Of a DNA stretch of 64,000 nucleotides, positions 15,550 to 24,336 are shown one piece after another. Origin of the DNA: JACVRW01 sp963846505 (GTDB lineage Bacteria > Actinomycetota > Thermoleophilia > Solirubrobacterales > Thermoleophilaceae); assembly GCA_963846505.1 (NCBI GenBank), contig CAWJWD010000002.1, positions 1 through 64,000 of the forward strand. The letters are read 5' to 3'. The number at the start of each line of letters is the position of its first letter. Positions within the stretch are counted from its first letter, which is position 1. A model generated the notes under the pieces. The model saw nothing but the letters and a program-made list of their open reading frames with translations. It did not search any database and was not told the DNA's origin. Position numbers and translations under genes: made by a program.

Positions 15550-16040
15550 GACGGAGCAGTCCTTCCTCTGGGGCGTGAGAGCTCGGTTCCAGCGAAACCG
15601 AGAATTGATCGACTGGCTCGGCTGGGCCGAGAGACGCTCCTTTCATGCCTGCTGCGCTCCGGTCCCGCTGGCGTAGACCGCAAGGTTGCAGCTAGATCGC
15701 AATAATCTTAAAGTTTACAGCAATCAAACGAAGCTGCCAAGCGCGCCACGTTGACGATGTCGATCGGCTCCGCGATGTCAAGCAGCGGGGCCACACCGAT
15801 CACGATGGCCAGGGTGACTCCGACGCCTGCGATCCAGGCTCTCTGTTGCCCCGTCCGTCGCCGGTTGTGGCCTCGTGCGGTTTTCGAGAGCGGCGTCCAA
15901 GCCCAGGCCTATTTGGGCGCTTGAGAATGCCGCCACCTTGCTGCTGCCCGTTCTTCCATCGGTTCCATGTGTGGCGTGCGCCTGGGGGATACCGGTTACC
16001 GGGGCTACTGGGTGACTGGTGGCATCTGTAGGTTGTCGAA
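15550..16040. other. Intergenic region, 491 bp
   Basis: It holds the leader of copy B with the conserved block at 15698-15725. Right of that I see only short open frames without recognisable domains or good start sites. Confidence 0.5.
15698..15725 (-). promoter_or_regulatory. Conserved AT-rich core upstream of copy B
   Basis: On the minus strand the stretch reads GATTGCTGTAAACTTTAAGA followed by TTATTGCG. About two thirds of positions match the block upstream of copies A and F, including TAAACTTT and TATTG. Consensus: CTRTAAACTTTNNGAYTATTG. Confidence 0.55.
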
Positions 16041-16459
16041 ATGGCCGACTTCCTAGAGACAAAACGAAGCGAGATCGATGCGCGGCTGCGAGAGCTGCGT
16101 CCGCTCGTCGATGAGTATGAGCGTCTCGAGATAGCCGCTCAGGCTCTCGCGGGCGTCAACGGAGCAGCCGGCGTCCGTCCAGCAGCGGCTCCCCGTCTAC
16201 GTCAACGCGCAACCCAGGCCCGGGCCAAGGGTGCCGCGCCGATGTCGAAGCCGGGCGCCAGTGGACGTAAGGGTCGTCCGCGTGGCAGCGGCGTACGGGG
16301 CAAGCAAGCACTGGAGCTGGTCAAGGCAAAGCCGGGCATCACGATCGCCGAGCTGGCTGAGGCGATGGCATCAAGGCCAACTATCTGTATCGCGTGATGC
16401 CCAGCCTCCAGGCCGAAGGCACGGTCGCCAAGCGCGACAACGGCTGGCATCCCGCCTAA
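16041..16459 (+). pseudogene. Winged-helix DNA-binding protein, frameshifted
   Basis: The first frame encodes MADFLETKRSEIDARLRELR, a coiled coil to residue 40, then a basic Ala/Arg/Gly linker (ASGRKGRPRGSGVRG) and KPGITIAELAEAM. It then goes out of frame and stops at 16397. Adding one G to the GG at 16367-16368 restores GIKANYLYRVMPSLQAEG and VAKRDNGWHPA, ending at 16459. That is the normal C-terminus of this small Thermoleophilia family (coiled coil, AT-hook-like linker, winged helix). A sequencing error is likely. If intact it would be about 139 residues, probably nucleoid-associated or regulatory. Confidence 0.75.
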
Positions 16460-16619
16460 CGACCCGCAGCGGTTTGTACTCGCCTACCGCCGCAAACTGG
16501 CCACTCCCGACAGGCGTCCTGCAACGACGCAGTCGCAGGGTTGCTGATGGGACTGGACGTACGGCCGGCCGGTTCTGGGTGGGCTCGTGCGCAGCGCATC
16601 GCGCGTCGAACATAGCCCC

Positions 16620-16928
16620 ATGAGCACGCGACAGCATCCGAGTGGCGCCCTCCTCGTGCTAGGCGCCGGGGCTCTCGTGGGAAATCTCTATTCGTGGATG
16701 GCCTTCAGCCTCGCGTGCTCTGCGGGCGAGAACTCTCCGGACTGGGCTGGACACTGCGAGTCGATCTGGATGAGCACGCCGCCGGTCGCTGCCGTCAGTG
16801 CAGTGCTTGGCTGTGTGGTTGCGTGGCGTAGTGGGCCGAGGATGCTTTCAGCGGGGTTGATCGTCGTGAGCGTCGGCCTGGGTCTGATCCCCTGGGTTGT
16901 CGTTGGCGATCCGGGAGGCAGGTTCTAG
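16620..16928 (+). CDS. Small membrane protein, unknown
   Basis: 102 residues with three likely spans: LLVLGAGALVGNLYSWMAFS, TPPVAAVSAVLGCVVAW and MLSAGLIVVSVGLGLIPWVV. A hydrophilic loop between spans 1 and 2 has two cysteines. There is no clear ribosome-binding site, and an upstream GTG in frame is possible. No homologue recognised; gene status moderately sure. Confidence 0.5.
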   Translation: MSTRQHPSGALLVLGAGALVGNLYSWMAFSLACSAGENSPDWAGHCESIWMSTPPVAAVSAVLGCVVAWRSGPRMLSAGLIVVSVGLGLIPWVVVGDPGGRF

Positions 16929-16980
16929 GCCCGGAGCGTCCCTCTTGGGCATGGTACGTACGGCTCCACCGGCTCGATCT

Positions 16981-17652
16981 TCAACCCTGTCTTGGTTGGA
17001 TTCGTGCGTCTGCGCTACGACGGCCGTCGCTCGTGATGGCAAACGCATGCACGAGCTTCGGTCGCCCGCGGAAGTAGCTCGGGAGCGGAACGTCGACCTC
17101 CTCGACCTCGTCCGCTCCCATACGTACGTCCTTGGTCACTGGTGGCAGACCAGTTCGGTTGTCCACATATACGGATACGTAGGTCGGAAGACAGGCATGC
17201 GGAGCGCTCCCGGTCTCGATGCGCACTCTGACACTGCGCCCTCGAATCTGGGCAGCTAGTCCAGGGTGTCCTGGGATACGAATCGTGCGGCGCGCTGACT
17301 TCAGGCCGTTGACCTGACCCGACTGGCATCCATCCTGAGCGGCAATCGACCGACGGGTTGGGCTGGGCGGCAGAACGACTACGCTGCCGTCTCGGCGTAT
17401 CGTCTCCGCGCCCGCGCCCGGTGTGCGTACCGATGTCTTCTGCGAGGAATCGGGGCGGCGTGCCGGGTCTCGGTTTGGCTTGCGTTCAGCTGTGGTGCGG
17501 GCGCGAGTCTCGTTGTTCCGCGGGGTGCCTTCAGTGCGATCCTGCGCCTTGTCGCTATCGGTCGCGCTGCTTCCGCAACTTGCGAGAAGCGCCATGCTGA
17601 GCAGGGCTACCGCAACGGGTAGCAGCCTATGTTGATCCAGCAGCGGCCTCAC
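16981..17652 (-). CDS. Lipoprotein, function unknown
   Basis: 223 residues from a GTG start. The signal peptide LLPVAVALLSMALLASC ends in a lipobox (L-A-S-C), so the mature N-terminal Cys is lipidated. A long Thr/Arg/Pro-rich linker (about 30-95) precedes a compact domain. The domain has VNGLKSARRTIRIPGHPG, RVRIETGSAPHACLPTYVSVYVDN and FAITSDGRRSADARI, probably beta-sandwich-like. The gene starts 8 nt after the stop of the propeller/Vps62-like gene, so the two are one transcript. The domain is unassigned. Confidence 0.72.
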   Translation of the reverse strand: MRPLLDQHRLLPVAVALLSMALLASCGSSATDSDKAQDRTEGTPRNNETRARTTAERKPNRDPARRPDSSQKTSVRTPGAGAETIRRDGSVVVLPPSPTRRSIAAQDGCQSGQVNGLKSARRTIRIPGHPGLAAQIRGRSVRVRIETGSAPHACLPTYVSVYVDNRTGLPPVTKDVRMGADEVEEVDVPLPSYFRGRPKLVHAFAITSDGRRSADARIQPRQG

Positions 17653-17659
17653 TGATGAA

Positions 17660-19486
17660 TCAGCACTCGTCGGAGTCGTCGTGGTCGCTGTGGAACGTCG
17701 AAGGGTGATCCCACTTGTCCCCTTGTTCGGACGGATTGACGGGACTCTTGAATGGACCGCTGACCCTCGATCCCCATCGGCCATGCCACCCCGTCCAAGG
17801 GCCGCTCATTAGCTGGAGTGGATAGGTGGCCGCCAGACCGCTGCCAAAGTGGTGATCCTCGGAACCAAGTAGTAGATCGGTCGTACCCGAATGCGGATAG
17901 GCGGCGTGGGACTTGGCCGCGATGTACGCGATGGGATTATCGCCGGACTTCTCGACCTCGGACCAGTCGCAGCCTGCAGCAATGTTGTGAGCTGCAAACG
18001 TCACGGCATCCGGCTCGCCATCCTCGATGCGCACTTGCATCATTTCCCAGTCCCCCTCGTGGGTTCCCAGGCCAACTTCGCTGAAAGAGTTGTAGTAGTA
18101 GAACAGCCAGTACTGAAGCCAGAGGGCGCCATCGTCAGGATCGCGTACGACGCGACCATACATTGCTGGTCCGTTCCCGTACCCGACCTGAGCGCCCGCA
18201 TCAGCGAGGTAAGTGTTTTGGTCATTTCCTCGCGCGTCGATGTAGTCGCTCTCCTGCGAGGCCGCGTTTGGCCCGAAGGTGTAGTTCGCGCTGAGTACGC
18301 CTGCGGCAAGGCGAGGCGGCAGGCCGACCGTCTCCGGCGAGCCGGCCGCGGCAAGTGTCTGTCCGTTCCCATCCACAAGCCGATTCACGAGATCGTCGTC
18401 TACAGCATAGTCGTCGTTTTCGTCGGGGTACCAGTTGTCGGTAAACGCTTCGACCTTCTGAGGAAAGAAGTTTTCGCCGCTGTCGAATTTCCAGACCGGC
18501 TTTAGGTCGTTCAACAGGTCCACTAGCGCGGAGGGCGGCTTGGGGGCGTACTCGGGCTGGTGCTCGGTAGTGCTTAGGAAGTGGTCCCGGCTGTTGCCGT
18601 CGGGAGTGATCCAGTTGAAGCCGGGCTGCTGCTCAGAGGTCCACCAGGCATCCGCCTCGGAGTAGTAGATCTTAGTCCCGTCGGCGCTCCAGTATGGGCG
18701 AGTGCCGCCTGTGGTCGTGAGCTGCTCGACCTCGTCGGTGAGAAGGTTGTAGGTGAATATCTCGATGGGCTCTTCGATCTCAACCTCTTCGCACTCAGCA
18801 AGCTCGGGGTCCTCCCAGCAGGGAGATTCTGGCGATGGGGGCGCCCACGATTGATCCACCCCCGCGTACGTGATAAGCGTGTTGTCAGGCGACATTGCTG
18901 GGTAGGCAGCATAGGTTCCAGGGAGTTCGATGGTCCGCAAATGCGTCCCGTTGGCACTGGCAATCTCGATCTTCACGTCTTCGTCGTCGCGCAGGTACAC
19001 GATGTAGGCGCCGTCTGCGCTTGAGATCGAGTCCCACAGCGGAACCTCGGCTTCGATGATCGGCTCAGTGTCGCCCGTCCCCAAGTCGAAACGCTCGATC
19101 GAGTGTTCCTGGGCGACAGAGTCGAAGTTCTGAAAGAGCAGCGAACCGCCGTCTGGGTGGAAGTTCAACGACCACAGTGCGCCTGGGGCAGGCCATTTGC
19201 GGATGATGGTGTCCGCCACAGTATCGCCCACGACGATGGTCGAGTCGTTGAAGCAATAAAACGCGACGGTGCGCCCATCCGGGGACATCGTCGGATAGCC
19301 ACAATTCTCATCGTGGTAGTCGGCAAAGACCTCGTTGACAACCGGCTGCCCGTTGAAGATTCCCTCATAAAGGCTCAGCGAGCCAATGTCGCGGTAAAAG
19401 ATCGGTGCGTCGGCGTCGGCTAGAGAGGGCGTTGGCATGACCACACACGGCGCCAGGAGGGAGATAGCGCAGAGCCAGAGTCGCAC
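17660..19486 (-). CDS. Secreted protein with TolB-like beta-propeller and Vps62/DUF946-like domain
   Basis: 608 residues with signal peptide 1-24 (LWLCAISLLAPCVVMPTPSLA). Residues 30-300 have PD40/TolB-type repeats (YPTMSPDGRTVAFYC, YPAMSPDNTLITYAG, RPYWSADGTKIYYSE). Residues about 400-600 have the Vps62-like signature WLQYWLFYYYNSF, GTHEGDWEMMQVR, PIAYIAAKSHAAYPHSG and the C-terminal HHFGSG. The family has no established activity; it occurs in fungi, plants and some actinobacteria. Codon use is clearly less GC-rich than its neighbours, suggesting transfer. It is followed by a lipoprotein gene and preceded by an XRE regulator on the same strand. Confidence 0.78.
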   Translation of the reverse strand: MRLWLCAISLLAPCVVMPTPSLADADAPIFYRDIGSLSLYEGIFNGQPVVNEVFADYHDENCGYPTMSPDGRTVAFYCFNDSTIVVGDTVADTIIRKWPAPGALWSLNFHPDGGSLLFQNFDSVAQEHSIERFDLGTGDTEPIIEAEVPLWDSISSADGAYIVYLRDDEDVKIEIASANGTHLRTIELPGTYAAYPAMSPDNTLITYAGVDQSWAPPSPESPCWEDPELAECEEVEIEEPIEIFTYNLLTDEVEQLTTTGGTRPYWSADGTKIYYSEADAWWTSEQQPGFNWITPDGNSRDHFLSTTEHQPEYAPKPPSALVDLLNDLKPVWKFDSGENFFPQKVEAFTDNWYPDENDDYAVDDDLVNRLVDGNGQTLAAAGSPETVGLPPRLAAGVLSANYTFGPNAASQESDYIDARGNDQNTYLADAGAQVGYGNGPAMYGRVVRDPDDGALWLQYWLFYYYNSFSEVGLGTHEGDWEMMQVRIEDGEPDAVTFAAHNIAAGCDWSEVEKSGDNPIAYIAAKSHAAYPHSGTTDLLLGSEDHHFGSGLAATYPLQLMSGPWTGWHGRWGSRVSGPFKSPVNPSEQGDKWDHPSTFHSDHDDSDEC

Positions 19487-19611
19487 AGGAGTCTTTCGGT
19501 CGGGGAAGGTTGGGCGGCAAGAGTGACCCGGAAGCGGGCGGTTACGGATCCCCCAGGGCCGGAGGGAGAAGTCCTATCAAGTGGGACCTGCTAACTGCCA
19601 CCCCTTCAGCA

Positions 19612-19619
19612 AAGTACTT
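19612..19619. promoter_or_regulatory. AAGTACTT palindrome, candidate XRE operator
   Basis: A perfect 8-bp AT-rich palindrome (context CAAAGTACTTG) lies between the XRE gene and the propeller gene. It fits the size and position of an XRE operator. Assignment is inferred. Confidence 0.3.
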
Positions 19620-19692
19620 GTCTTTAGGTAATGCAGCTCTGCCTTCTCCTCAAGCACGGGTCTCATCAAGCTGGCCCGGCTGTGGCACGCGC

Positions 19693-19905
19693 CTAAAGGA
19701 TGCCGTCATAGAGCTGGTTGGGCCTGATTCCTAGCGCCCGGCAGAGCTTCGCGATCGTGCTCATTTTGGGTTCGCGCAACCCGAGCTCGAGCTTGCTTGC
19801 CTGGATGCGGTGCAGACCGGCCAGCTCGGCAAGCGCTTCCTGCGAGAGGCCCTGTTTCTCGCGCTCTGTGCGCAGATTAGCGGCAAAGCGCTCAAGCTCG
19901 GTCAT
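19693..19905 (-). CDS. XRE-family helix-turn-helix regulator
   Basis: 70 residues, essentially one HTH_3 domain: FAANLRTEREKQGLSQEALA, LHRIQASKLELGLREPKMST and LCRALGIRPNQLYDGIL. It is a complete, compact repressor-type protein. It is upstream of and codirectional with the propeller/Vps62-like and lipoprotein genes, which makes it their likely regulator. Confidence 0.85.
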   Translation of the reverse strand: MTELERFAANLRTEREKQGLSQEALAELAGLHRIQASKLELGLREPKMSTIAKLCRALGIRPNQLYDGIL

Positions 19906-20329
19906 GGCGGCACGCTCGATGTGGCCCGGGGCCTAGCTCCCGCTAGCGTGCTCCTGGCGACCGTCGTCACGGCAACGCCAGGCCGGCCGGGCGGCGCGAT
20001 CAACCCTAGTGGGCCGACGGCGATGACCGCAGGGCTGATTCGTCTAAGCATCAAAGGAGTTCCCCGGCGCGGACCAGAGCGAGTAGGTGGCATGTCGTGG
20101 CCAATCGGGACCGTATTGGGTACTGTGGGAGGTGCCTACCCCTTCACGCAAGGACTTGGCAGGCTAAAGCGGTAAACGTGTTGGTCACGGACGGCCTAAT
20201 GGCTGAATCCTTTCTGCGAGCTCGCAGTCGGGACCGCTCCAAACACCGACATATAGCGCGTCTCGAACCTGGCACGCGCCTTAGCCCTGCGCTCGCATCC
20301 TCGAGCTGCTGAACGATCGTGATGCCAGC
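19906..20329. other. Intergenic region, 424 bp
   Basis: No supported gene. The last 45 bases encode, in the frame of the following ArsR-like gene, RILELLNDRDAS, which is the usual first helix of that domain. The frame is closed by TAG at 20282-20284, so the regulator may be 5'-truncated or frameshifted here. Confidence 0.5.
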
Positions 20330-20569
20330 GTGGAGGACATGGCCGAGCTGCTTGGCGTCAGCCGACAGACGATCTCGAAGCACCTTCGCTTCCTCTATGA
20401 CGCAGGCATGGTCAGCCGCCAGCGAGTGAGCGTGCCGTACGTATACTCGCTATGCGACTGGACTGGCTGGTGGGTCGTCGAGCAGATCGGGGTGAGCGTC
20501 ACGACGCGGCTTGACGAGATCCGGGCAGCCTTCGCAAGCGGCGAGGAGGCGGCAGCGGCTCGCGGCTGA
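20330..20569 (+). CDS. ArsR-like winged-helix regulator, possibly 5'-truncated
   Basis: 79 residues from a GTG start. MAELLGVSRQTISKHLRFLYDAGMVSRQRV is the recognition helix and wing of an ArsR domain, followed by a short tail (RLDEIRAAFASGEEAAAARG). The usual first helix (RILELLNDRDAS) is encoded in frame just upstream but without a start codon. Either translation begins at the GTG and the domain is shortened, or an indel near 20290 broke the gene. It is convergent with six-Cys copy C. Confidence 0.6.
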   Translation: MEDMAELLGVSRQTISKHLRFLYDAGMVSRQRVSVPYVYSLCDWTGWWVVEQIGVSVTTRLDEIRAAFASGEEAAAARG

Positions 20570-20602
20570 CGTGTTTGGCCCTCGCTCGTCTTAGTGGGAG
20601 CG

Positions 20603-20624
20603 CCGCCGGAGACATCCCCGGCGG
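20603..20624. terminator. Bidirectional hairpin between ArsR-like gene and copy C
   Basis: CCGCCGG (20603-20609), an 8-nt loop and CCGGCGG (20618-20624) form a perfect 7-bp stem between two convergent genes. Confidence 0.5.
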
Positions 20625-20708
20625 GCGGGGCCTGTCTGGGGGTAGGGGGCCTGTGGGGGACGGCGGTGTGCCGGCCCCACACAAGCTCTCGGGCGAGAGG
20701 CCCTCGCT

Positions 20709-21296
20709 CTATGAGATGGTGATTCTCTCGTTGATGGTGTAGTTGCCGGCAAAGATGACGGTGCCGCCTTCGGTGCATCTGATCCCTCTTGCGTTCATCG
20801 TCAATCTAGAGGGGGTGCCCTGGCTGATGGTGAAGGCGCCTCTGATGGTCTGGCCCCCTGAGATTGTGCAGACGAGACCGCCGCCCAGGCAGGCGATCTC
20901 ATATGTGAAGTTGGCATCGATCACCATATCCCCGGCAGCAGATCTACCCGCGACTGAAGAGGTTGATCTCAGTGTGATGGTTGTAGGGGCTCTTCTGCTT
21001 GTGGTGACCTCACATGACACGCCGAAGCTTCCGACGCATGTGGTTCTACCGGCGTTAGAGAAGTCGATCTCGAATGAGGCACTCAGCCCATCAGCGGCGA
21101 CGGTGCCGTTCATTGTACTTGTGGCACACATGGCTGAGAGGCCACCTCTTGTAAAGTTGCTATCTCTGGAGGAGCTAGTGAGTCTTCCTCCGCTTGCGCT
21201 AGCTGTAAGCGTTGCGGTAGCGGTTGGAGCTGCGATGGCCGCGATGCTGAGTGCCGCGACGATCGAGACCACAAGGCGACCAAGCCTGACGTTCAT
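20709..21296 (-). CDS. Six-cysteine secreted protein, 'ERLTIS' family copy C
   Basis: 195 residues with signal peptide 1-28 (VVSIVAALSIAAIAAPTATA), six cysteines, ending INERITIS. Blocks: GTVAADGLSASFEIDFSNAGRTTC, TTITLRSTSS, VIDANFTYEIACLGGGLVC and GIRCTEGGTVIFAGNYTI. AGAGAGGA lies about 11 nt before the ATG. It stands just left of the truncated copy D, with which it shares its 3' half closely. No conserved AT block is visible in the 87 bp between C and D. Confidence 0.85.
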   Translation of the reverse strand: MNVRLGRLVVSIVAALSIAAIAAPTATATLTASASGGRLTSSSRDSNFTRGGLSAMCATSTMNGTVAADGLSASFEIDFSNAGRTTCVGSFGVSCEVTTSRRAPTTITLRSTSSVAGRSAAGDMVIDANFTYEIACLGGGLVCTISGGQTIRGAFTISQGTPSRLTMNARGIRCTEGGTVIFAGNYTINERITIS

Positions 21297-21383
21297 GACG
21301 AGGTTCGTCCTCTCTCATTTGGAAAGCGCCAGGCTCGAAGCAACCCGGCGAGACGACTTGCCCTAGGGTGAGAGGCCCTTGCC

Positions 21384-21602
21384 CTATGAGATGGTCATTC
21401 TCTCGGTGATGGTGTAGTCGGCCGTCCACCCAATGGTGCCACCTTCGCCGCATCTGATGCCTCTCGCGTCCACTCTGTTTCTCGAGGGGGTCCCCTGTAC
21501 GTAGGTGGTAGCGAGTCTGATGGTCTGTGCTCCTGAGATTGTGCAGACCGGACCGCCGCCCAGGCAGGCGATCTCATATGTGAAGTTGGCGTCGATCACC
21601 AA
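21384..21602 (-). pseudogene. Truncated six-cysteine protein, 'ERLTIS' family copy D
   Basis: Only the C-terminal 73 or so residues remain: VIDANFTYEIACLGGGPVC, CTISGAQTIR, GIRCGEGGTIGW and the end ITERMTIS, with three of six cysteines. Nucleotide similarity to copy C stops abruptly after GATCACCA at about 21602. The open frame continues to 22013, but that part is antisense to the neighbouring secreted-protein gene. Signal peptide and first half are gone. Confidence 0.8.
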
Positions 21603-23753
21603 TCCATGGTGGCGACCCCGCCCGACGTTCTCCTCTGGGGCGTTCTCCGAATACGCGACGCGCGGGATGACCCTGCGACGTGCTTGCCCTGCCCAAGGGC
21701 AAGGCTTGCGCGGCTTGACGACGAGCAATGCGGTGAGGGGCGGGCGAGTCCAGCGCGGAGCGCGCTCCGCGTTCATCTTCGACGCACCACCTGGCACCAC
21801 GATCTCCAATCTCCTATGGGCTGGGCAGGCACGGCGGAGCGATTGCCGGTATGCGATGCAGGTGTATGCAGAGGGTCCAGGCCGACCCGTTGCACCGATT
21901 CGCAATGTGCGAGCAAACCAGCGCTGCCCGAGGCGAAATCGAGCCGCAATCGCACCTTGGCCCAATCCACGAAACTTCCGACTTGACGGCGCGACCCGGA
22001 TCGTGCAGCGCACGGTGTGCGTCGGTGCGCCAGGCCGACGTTTCTGTTCGGCGCGAGCACGTAACTACATCAGCACTGTGACCTCGCAGGCGACTGTTGT
22101 TGATCCACTCCTGCCCGCCGTAGGCATCAGCCAGGACAACCCATTCACAAAAGGGGGAATGGGTAGCCGGGGATAGGGTCATCCACTACGGCGCGGGTGA
22201 CAACACGGGTATTCGCCTGATCCGAGCCGTTGTCGGTGGCCAGAATTTTGAGGCTCGCTTAGCGGTGTGCGATTACGCTCAGCGCGTCCCGTGCCCACAA
22301 GCACCGGGCGATCTACAGGTGAATACTCGCGCGATGCCCGAGGGTACGCAGCCGTTGGCAATCTACGCCGAAGACGCTGCGGGGAATCCCGCAGTGTCTC
22401 CGGCCGGTCCAGTCGTCCGCATCGACAACACGCCGCCTGGCGCAGTTGCGCCGCATCTAGTAGGCGCCGAGGGTTGGCGTAGCACGAATGGGTTTACTCT
22501 TGGCTGGAGCAATGTCGCGGAGGATGACCGCGCACCAGTTACCGCCGCGCACATCGAGCTGTGCAGGGTGAGCGGCGGCGCCGACTGCATCACGGGGACT
22601 CGGCCGTCTGGCACCAGCGTCGACGATCTCAGGGTTCCCGAGGCGGGTGAGTGGAACGTGCGGGTATGGACTGAGGATCAGGCAGGGAATCACGAGCCAG
22701 CGAATGCATCCGCCCCGGTGCGCCTCAAGTTCGATGACAAGCCGCCCGCGCTCAGCTTCGAGTGCGCAGTCGCAGGTGATCCGACTGCCGTTGGCGTTGC
22801 CATCAACGATCCGGTGTCGGGCCTCGGAAGTGGAGCGATCGAAATCAACGGCCCCAGCACCGAGGGCGGGTGGAAGCTGCTCGAGACCTCTGTTGGTGGC
22901 TCGCGTCTGGTGGCTCGCGTTAAGGACGAGGGTTTGTCTCCTGGCACGTACATGCTCCGCGCTTCCGCTCGAGATCGAGCGGGAAATCTCAACAGCACGG
23001 ATCGCAACTGCGAGGGTCAGGCTATGACGGTGAGCGTGCCGCTCCGTGCTGCCATGACCGTGCGTGCGGGCTTTGCTGGTACTCGCAAGGTTCGGAAACT
23101 CATCGGCCGCAGGGGGCATCGTCGCAAGGTGTGGCGCGCAGTGCCGATCCTCCGCGAGCGCAGAGTGCTCGGCTACCAATCCCGGGCTCGGATCGGTGGC
23201 ACTCTCACGAATCACGATGGTCAGCCGCTCGGCGGGGCGGGTATCACGGTGCTTTCCCAGTCGGTCGGTAGCACCACGTGGGAGCCCCTGCACTCGCTAC
23301 CCACCGATGCTGACGGACGATTCGTCTACCACGTAACCGCAACTGCATCGCACACGCTGCGATTCGCATACGGGGGATCGCCGCTGGCACTGCCCGCATA
23401 TGCCGATGTCGTCCTTGACACACGGGGGGACCTCCAGTCTCAGTGTCACCAAGCGGCGCACCGTTAACGGCGGCAAAGTCACTTTTAGCGGGAAGGTTGC
23501 CGGTGCTCCGCAGCCTGCCGCTGGCAAGCTGGTCGAGCTGCAATATCGTTCCTCGTCTCGTCATTGGCAGACGTTCCGCACAACCCATGCCGATCAAGGC
23601 GGCGTGTGGGCGATCAAGTACCAGTTTGCTGGGACGTGCGGCGTTCAGCACTACCGACTCCGTGCGCGGATTAGCCAAGAAGAGGGCTACCCATTTGTTG
23701 CCGGTACCTCTCGCACTATCAAGGTGAGGGTGCGCGGTCGCCCGTGCCAGTGA
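21603..23753 (+). pseudogene. Large secreted multidomain protein (Solirubrobacterales type), 5'-truncated and twice frameshifted
   Basis: The sequence runs through three frames. Part 1 (to about 22155): SAFIFDAPPGTTISNLLWAG, RRSDCRYAMQVYAEG, PIRNVRANQRCPR and VGISQDNPFTKGG. Part 2: RVIHYGAGDNTGIRLIRAVV, CDYAQRVPCPQAPG, Ig-like segments (IDNTPPGAV, WTEDQAGNHEPANASAPVRL) and a carboxypeptidase-like repeat GTLTNHDGQPLGGAG. Part 3: SLSVTKRRTVNGGKVTFSGK, GKLVELQYRSS and YPFVAGTSRTIKVRVRGRPC. Removing one G from G5 at 22153-22157 and one from G6 at 23424-23429 joins the parts. The signal peptide and first residues are missing at the junction with copy D. Confidence 0.78.
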
Positions 23754-23763
23754 AAGGATGCAT

Positions 23764-24324
23764 ATGCGTAAGCATTTGACCTACGCAAACATCATGGCGA
23801 CGGTCGCTGTGTTTATCGCGCTGGGAGGAAGCTCCTATGCCGCGTTCACCATCACGGGGCGCGACGTGAGAAACGGCTCGCTGACCGGCAAGGACCTCAA
23901 GCGCAACAGCGTCGGCGGCGCACGAGTCTCTGAGCGAAGTTTCGGCCCGGTGCCGCTAGCCCGCAATGCACAGAGGGTCGGCGGTGCAACGGAGTCGAGT
24001 CTGCGCGTCCGGTGCCTCGGTGGTCTTCGCCAAGTCGCTAGCACCTGCTTTGAGACTCAGCCTCGCGCCGAGCGTCCGTACTCCGCTGCCGTTGCGGACT
24101 GCAAGGTGGATGGGCGACGACTGCCGACGCACGGCGAGTTGGTGGCTGCCCTGGCTGATGGGCTGGCACTGGCGGGCGGCGGGGAGCTGACCAGCAGTGT
24201 CTTCGAGGATAACGACGACCAGCTCAAGATCGTGACCGTCACGGGCGCTGGATCGACCGGGCGGGTGCCTGAAACGCAAGCCGGTGCGCGCGGATTTCAC
24301 TGTGTCACCGGCCCAGCAAACTGA
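23764..24324 (+). CDS. Secreted protein with the Thermoleophilia 'ALGGSSYA' N-terminus
   Basis: 186 residues. MRKHLTYANIMATVAVFIAL is the signal segment typical of this bacterial group. Pentapeptide-like turns follow (RDVRNGSLTGKDLKRNSV, VPLARNAQRVGG), then a C-terminal domain with four cysteines (CLGG, TCFE, DCKVDGRRLPTHGELV, HCVTG). AAGG six nt before the ATG at 23764 favours it over the ATG at 23758. It begins 10 nt after the broken secreted-protein gene and precedes the LysM-like gene, so the three formed an export operon. Role unknown, extracellular. Confidence 0.85.
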   Translation: MRKHLTYANIMATVAVFIALGGSSYAAFTITGRDVRNGSLTGKDLKRNSVGGARVSERSFGPVPLARNAQRVGGATESSLRVRCLGGLRQVASTCFETQPRAERPYSAAVADCKVDGRRLPTHGELVAALADGLALAGGGELTSSVFEDNDDQLKIVTVTGAGSTGRVPETQAGARGFHCVTGPAN

Positions 24325-24336
24325 GAGGAGTTAGCA

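Noticed and set aside
15778..16062. 94-residue minus-strand frame
   Set aside because: No start signal, no domain, composition typical of random high-GC frame; overlaps the start of the winged-helix gene.
21605..22013. N-terminal extension of copy D's open frame
   Set aside because: It is antisense to the conserved part of the plus-strand secreted protein and has no similarity to other copies.
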